NCBI RefSeq assembly: GCF_029227915.1
Contig: NC_079876.1
Span: forward strand, 8,496,001-8,560,000
Direction: 5' to 3'
Source: Hydractinia symbiolongicarpus
Taxonomy: Eukaryota > Cnidaria > Hydrozoa > Anthoathecata > Hydractiniidae
Length of the DNA stretch: 64,000 bases
Shown here: piece by piece, positions 63,366 through 64,000 of the stretch
Layout of the letters: each line of letters starts with the position of its first letter
Numbering within the stretch: position 1 is the first letter of the stretch
Translations under genes and position numbers: made by a program
Notes under the pieces: generated by a model
Seen by the model: the letters and a program-made list of their open reading frames with translations, nothing else
Database searches by the model: none
Told to the model about the DNA's origin: nothing

Positions 63366-64000
63366 TGAAAACTACAAGTCTCATGCGTTTTAGTGGTGAA
63401 AAAATAATTTAAAAAATCGTTCGGGAAATGAGTTTACACCCTGGGTACTTTCTTTGTATACTATTGACTATACGGGCGGAGTCCGGGATTTACGGGAAAT
63501 CGCAGGTTTTCGTTTGCCGGCGATTAAACTTCTTTTATTCAGCGTCTCATCAAAAATGAAAACATTTTTGAAAACTACAAGTCTCATGCGTTTTAGTGTT
63601 GAAAAAATAATTTAAAAATTCGTTAGGGAAATGAGTTTACTCACTGGGTACTTTCCTTGTATACTTTTGACTATACGGGCCGAGACCGGGACTAACGGGA
63701 AATCGCGGGTTTTCGTTTGCCGGCGATTAAACATCTTTTATTCAGCGTCTCATCAAAAATGAAAACATTTTTAAAAACTACAAGTCTCATGGGCTTTAGT
63801 GGTAAAATATAAATTTAAAAAATCCTTTGGGAAATGAGTTTACTCCCTGGGTACTTTCTTTGTATACTTTTGACTATACGGGCCGAGTCCGGGATTTACG
63901 GGAAGACGCGGATTTTCGTTTGCCGGCAATTAAACTTTTTTTATTCAGCGTCTCATCAAAAATGAAAACATTTTTGAAAACTACAAGTCTCATGCGTTTA

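Larger units (their letters stand above)
7410..64000. repeat. Satellite array, right segment (about 279 monomers of 202-203 bp)
   Basis: This is the same satellite and orientation as the left segment, resuming in mid-monomer directly after the transposon and running off the window end. I read it throughout and saw no non-satellite insertion larger than a few bases. Variation is by substitution, 1-2 base indels and a few larger deletions (11 bp at 12874, 26 bp at 58720 and 59301). Many reading frames of 60-122 codons occur because one frame of the monomer lacks stops, but the 203 bp period is not a multiple of three, so no frame continues along the array. Higher-order blocks are listed separately. 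The length suggests a heterochromatic, possibly centromeric, block; that role is inference. Confidence 0.98.

Noticed and set aside
3120-63412. Dozens of 60-122 codon open frames on both strands inside the satellite
   Set aside because: They are the same stretch of monomer repeated, in frames that shift with the 203 bp period; no ribosomal or splice context, no family recognised. Treated as satellite, not genes.
1-64000. CRISPR array (regularly repeated sequence)
   Set aside because: The whole 203 bp unit is repeated. There are no unique spacers between short repeats and no cas genes; monomer similarity runs across the full period.
7410-64000. rDNA intergenic spacer or telomeric repeat
   Set aside because: No rRNA-like sequence borders or interrupts the array, and the unit is not a short telomere-like motif.

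Overview
The window is almost entirely one eukaryotic tandem satellite. About 61 kb consists of a 202-203 bp monomer (roughly 300 copies) in a single head-to-tail orientation. It fills 1-4564 and 7410-64000 and runs off both ends. No conventional protein-coding gene is supported in the satellite: the many short open frames there are the same monomer read in shifting frames. An array of this length points to heterochromatin of a eukaryotic chromosome, possibly pericentromeric or centromeric. TAGC-rich runs and scattered gcgaaaattt-type words in the non-satellite DNA remind me of demosponge genomes (haplosclerid, Amphimedon-like). That assignment is from memory and weak. || The one interruption, 4565-7409, is a 2845 bp insertion that can be delimited to the base. 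It is bounded by a perfect 24 bp terminal inverted repeat and flanked by a TG dinucleotide on each side. A paralogous unoccupied site at 9631-9650 has only one TG. It is therefore a cut-and-paste-type DNA transposon, probably non-autonomous because no transposase is recognisable. Inside lie a 68 nt tRNA-like sequence on the minus strand (5649-5716) with good A and B boxes but a short anticodon arm, TAGC and AT microsatellites, a 36 bp tandem duplication, and two weak open frames. One of those frames might be a terminal exon. || The satellite has two main monomer classes. A-type has cattcgactatac, gggccaagcccggg and cattaagcg. T-type has cttttgactatac, gggccgagtccggg and attcagcg. They are interspersed and arranged in nested higher-order repeats of changing size. 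From left to right these are a 6/7-mer, an 11-mer (which received the transposon), a 15-mer (3024 bp offset), a 16-mer (3244), 5-mers (about 1013), a 10-mer (2024), a 26-mer (5271), an 8-mer present three times (1623), a 21/22-mer (4461), a 3-mer of shortened monomers (582) and a 7-mer (1418). Diagnostic variants change along the array in zones, as expected for local amplification by unequal exchange. || The parts work together only in a historical sense: the satellite expanded in blocks, and the transposon then landed in one copy of an already duplicated block. I saw no CRISPR array, rRNA gene, phage module or metabolic operon.
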